A stretch of 64,000 bases of DNA, taken from Phaeobacter piscinae. GTDB lineage: Bacteria > Pseudomonadota > Alphaproteobacteria > Rhodobacterales > Rhodobacteraceae. The notes beneath the pieces are model-generated. The model made no database searches and was not told where the DNA came from. It was given only the letters and a program-made list of their open reading frames with translations. How positions within the stretch are numbered: position 1 is the stretch's first letter; every line of letters starts with the position of its first letter. A program made the position numbers and the translations under genes. The DNA lies in contig NZ_CP010681.1 in assembly GCF_002407245.1 (NCBI RefSeq), forward strand, positions 1,240,001-1,304,000, given 5' to 3'. Shown in pieces: positions 61,612 through 64,000 of this stretch.

Positions 61612-63067
61612 ATCTTTTATCAGGCGCCTCTTCCGGATGAGCGCGCTACGTCAGGCGATTGTGTTGTCGCTGGCCTTTCTGGTTCTGCTGACGCTTGGCG
61701 GGCTGCTTCTGGATGACGTCATCACCGAAGAATTCCGCGCCGAGACCGAAGAGGCGCTGCGCGAAGAATATCAGCGCATCAGCGACCGACTGACGCGGGA
61801 GGGGCAGTTTCCTGAGGACATCGTGACCGCCGAAGTTTTTTCGGACAGTGGCGTCGGCTACGCGGTGCTGCGGGCCGATGGCAAAGTGCTGGGGCCGGTA
61901 TTGCGCGGCGCCTTTGACAGCCAGGGTTTTGATATCCTTGAGGCCGAAGCCCTGTTTCAGCCCGAGGCGCTTGAGACGCTCGACCGGATCTTTGATCTGA
62001 TCGACGAGGATGAGGAGGAAGAGGTCACCGACAGCGGACCTGCAGCCGAGGAGGACGCTGCGGGGCAGCTGGGATTTGATGTGGCGTTTGAGAGTGAGGC
62101 GGATCTTGGCTGGCGGATATACAGTGGCGCAGTGCTGGATGGCCGCCTTCTGGTCTATGCGCCGGGTGTCAGCGCCTTTGGGTCGGATCTGACCAGCGTA
62201 ATCCTGATTTTTGTGATCATCCTGTCGCTGCCTGCGCTTATTATCGGGTTGATCTTTGGTATTCGGGCACAGCGCCGTCTGAACCGGATCGGCGCCGGGT
62301 TTGACCGTATTGCGGATGGTGAATTGGATCTGCGGCTGGCACCAAAGGTGATCCGCGACGATATTGACGAGCTGGCCGCGCGTATTGATGGTGCAACGGA
62401 GCGTTTGCAGGCTTCCATTCGGCAGATGTCTGATTTCTCGGCCAATATTGCCCATGACCTGCGCACGCCGCTGACCCGTCTGCGGCTGCATCTGGATGAA
62501 GCCGATGAGGCCGAGGATCAGACTGCGCACCGGGAGGCTGCGATTGCGCAGATGGATGATATCATTGCCATCTTTGGCGCCATCCAGCGGATTGCCCGAA
62601 TGCAGAGCCAGGGACGACGCGACGGGTTTGCTGCGGTAGATCTGGGCGTGGTGGTTGACCAAGTGCATGAGATTTATGAGGCGGTGGCACAGGACGCAGG
62701 ACAAAGCCTGTCCTGTCGGATTACCAACGCCGCCACCATCCAGGCCGACCGCAGCCTTATTATGCAGTTGCTGGCCAATCTGATCGAAAACGCCATTCGC
62801 CACGCAGGGGAGGGGGCGAGGATTGCCATTGATCTCTCCGGCAGCCGGCTGGCGGTGACGGACGATGGCCCCGGCATCCCGGAGGCTGAGCGCGGGCGCG
62901 TGCTGGATCCGCTTTATCGACTTGACCGCAGCCGCAACACCGCCGGGGCGGGATTGGGGTTGGCGATGGTGAAAGCCATCGCTGAACTCCACGAGGCTGA
63001 ACTGGAACTGACGTCCGGCCGGGGTACACGCGGATTACGCATCGAGCTGCGATTTCCGCAGCCCTGA
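61604..63067 (+). CDS. Sensor histidine kinase (HAMP)
   Basis: A 487-residue kinase. I place the start at TTG 61604, which overlaps the regulator stop; an ATG at 61637 would shorten it by 11 residues. It has a first helix (ALRQAIVLSLAFLVLLTLGGLLL), a periplasmic acidic sensor part of about 170 residues (DEDEEEEV), a second helix and HAMP (RRLNRIGAGFDRIADGELDLRL). The H-box is SANIAHDLRTPLTRLRLHL, N-box LANLIENAIRH, G1 VTDDGPGIPEAERG and G2 GAGLGLAMVKAI. It likely senses an envelope or metal signal and partners with the OmpR-type protein. Confidence 0.88.
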   Translation: MIRSFIRRLFRMSALRQAIVLSLAFLVLLTLGGLLLDDVITEEFRAETEEALREEYQRISDRLTREGQFPEDIVTAEVFSDSGVGYAVLRADGKVLGPVLRGAFDSQGFDILEAEALFQPEALETLDRIFDLIDEDEEEEVTDSGPAAEEDAAGQLGFDVAFESEADLGWRIYSGAVLDGRLLVYAPGVSAFGSDLTSVILIFVIILSLPALIIGLIFGIRAQRRLNRIGAGFDRIADGELDLRLAPKVIRDDIDELAARIDGATERLQASIRQMSDFSANIAHDLRTPLTRLRLHLDEADEAEDQTAHREAAIAQMDDIIAIFGAIQRIARMQSQGRRDGFAAVDLGVVVDQVHEIYEAVAQDAGQSLSCRITNAATIQADRSLIMQLLANLIENAIRHAGEGARIAIDLSGSRLAVTDDGPGIPEAERGRVLDPLYRLDRSRNTAGAGLGLAMVKAIAELHEAELELTSGRGTRGLRIELRFPQP

Positions 63068-63234
63068 AGGGGGGAGAATATCCGCTCCTTGCGTCCCGGC
63101 AGAGGTGTTTTTGTGTCATTGCGGAAAAAACGAACTGGGCGGCGAAAATAGCGTTATCGGTACTTGCCTTGCATTGCTACCAACGCGCCAAGGGGCGCTG
63201 CCCGCACCAATCCTGATTGATAAAGACTGCCCAC

Positions 63235-64000
63235 ATGAAGTTAACCGGTCCTTTCCTGTTTATTCTGGCCACTTTGATGATCGATGCCATCGGCGTTGGC
63301 ATCGTGTTTCCGATCATGCCAGACCTGATGCTGCGGGTCGGCGCGCAAAGCACCGCAGAAGGCGCCTTGTGGAGTGGCATCATGATGTCAGCCTACGCCG
63401 CCGCGATGTTTCTGTTTGGCCCGATTGTGGGCAGCCTGTCGGATTCCTATGGGCGCAGGCCGGTCCTGATCCTCGCACTTGTGACACTCACTATCGACTA
63501 TGTGATCATGGCGCTGGCGCAGACCTACTGGATGCTGCTGGTCGGGCGCGTCATCGCGGGGATGGCGGGCGCGACCTATATCACGGCAACCGCCTATATT
63601 TCCGACATTGCCAAGCCAACAGAACGCAGCGCGGCGTTTGGCATGATCGGGGCAGCGTTTGGCATTGGCTTTGTGCTGGGACCAGCGCTTGGCGGGCTGG
63701 CATCGGGCCTGCATATCAGCGCGCCGTTCTGGATTGCGGCCGGTCTCTCCGCTGTCAACGTGGTGTTTGGGATTTTTATCCTGCCCGAGTCCCTGAAACC
63801 TGAAAACCGTCGCCCGTTTGGCAAACGCGATCTCAACCCCTTTGGTACGCTGCTCCGCGCCTTTGTCATTCCGGGGATGGCGATCCCATTGATCTGTATC
63901 TTCGTGTTTGAATTTGCCAATCTGGTCTACCCGACGCTCTGGTCTTTCTGGGGCCGTGAGGTGTTTGGCTGGGATGGGTTTACCATTGGGGTGACGCTGT
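63235..64000 (+). CDS. Major facilitator superfamily transporter, TetA-like (3' end outside window)
   Basis: A frame open to the end of the window, 255 codons. I read MKLTGPFLFILATLMIDAIGVGIVFPIMPDLM, then GSLSDSYGRRPVLILAL (the MFS motif GX3DRXGRR between helices 2 and 3) and ITATAYISDIAKPTERSAAFGMIGAAFGIGFVLGPALGG (helix 5 motif C, the antiporter signature). This resembles TetA/TetB-class and related drug exporters. The cargo cannot be inferred from the 5' part. No TetR-type repressor is adjacent. Confidence 0.87.
   Translation, partial: MKLTGPFLFILATLMIDAIGVGIVFPIMPDLMLRVGAQSTAEGALWSGIMMSAYAAAMFLFGPIVGSLSDSYGRRPVLILALVTLTIDYVIMALAQTYWMLLVGRVIAGMAGATYITATAYISDIAKPTERSAAFGMIGAAFGIGFVLGPALGGLASGLHISAPFWIAAGLSAVNVVFGIFILPESLKPENRRPFGKRDLNPFGTLLRAFVIPGMAIPLICIFVFEFANLVYPTLWSFWGREVFGWDGFTIGVTL

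Noticed and set aside
61646-62992. A 448-codon minus-strand frame opposite the histidine kinase
   Set aside because: The plus strand has complete H, N and G boxes, so this is a shadow.

Overview
This window looks like a chromosome segment of a marine Rhodobacterales bacterium (Roseobacter group, of the Phaeobacter/Ruegeria kind). The base composition is GC-rich. It carries a complete periplasmic sulfur-oxidation (sox) core, an NDUFA12-type complex I subunit, GapR, a FliM-like protein, a reductive pyrimidine degradation cluster with a RutR regulator, and TRAP and branched-chain-type ABC transporters. No rRNA, tRNA, phage, insertion sequence or CRISPR array was recognised. Species assignment is inference from gene content only.

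Layout. 1-1125: 3'-truncated thiamine-diphosphate enzyme (minus). 1207-12132: sulfur block, with DUF302, soxT, soxR and soxS on the minus strand and soxV-W-X-Y-Z-A-B-C-D on the plus strand, closed by a terminator; soxE and soxF are absent. 12293-20730: housekeeping genes (YegD-type Hsp70, lytic transglycosylase, GlxA-type regulator, clpP, clpX, RidA, NDUFA12, MlaD, DUF2155, aat). 20850-23411: accC, accB and a PAS-LuxR regulator. 23608-28871: livFGMH plus a Tat-exported binding protein. 29104-35401: a signalling block (ScfR-type regulator, lone receiver, small membrane protein, symporter-kinase fusion, FliM-like protein with a Gly/Asp repeat tail). 35518-37830: a persulfide/thiosulfate handling operon (metallo-beta-lactamase, two YeeE halves, TIGR01244 phosphatase-like protein). 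38165-39795: small proteins, GapR and a RidA. 40122-50586: pyrimidine catabolism and uptake (pydA, preA, rutR, carbamoylase, dihydropyrimidinase, NMT1/THI5-type ABC transporter). 50723-52485: two broken genes. 52518-55873: flavin reductase, adk and acs. 56474-59639: TRAP transporter. 59764-63067: PepSY protein, glycine-zipper lipoprotein and an OmpR/kinase pair. 63235-64000: start of a TetA-like MFS transporter.

The clearest regulatory signal is a repeated palindrome. ATTC-N8-GAAT occurs exactly three times, in front of soxX, soxB and soxC. Related palindromes lie in the soxS/soxV divergent region and, about 34 kb away, in front of the persulfide dioxygenase-like gene. This suggests one ArsR-family (SoxR-like) sulfur regulon joining thiosulfate oxidation to sulfide/persulfide handling. 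A consensus RutR operator lies between rutR and the carbamoylase gene, with a degenerate copy in front of pydA.

Other points of interest are the acs-adk pair (AMP producer and AMP recycler 8 nt apart), CTGTAAA repeats in the acs and scfR upstream regions, a poly-A frameshift splitting a small gene, and a decayed polyferredoxin gene. I see no wholly new defence or mobile system. The best candidates for undescribed biology are the scfR/receiver/symporter-kinase/FliM-like block and the sulfur regulon wiring.
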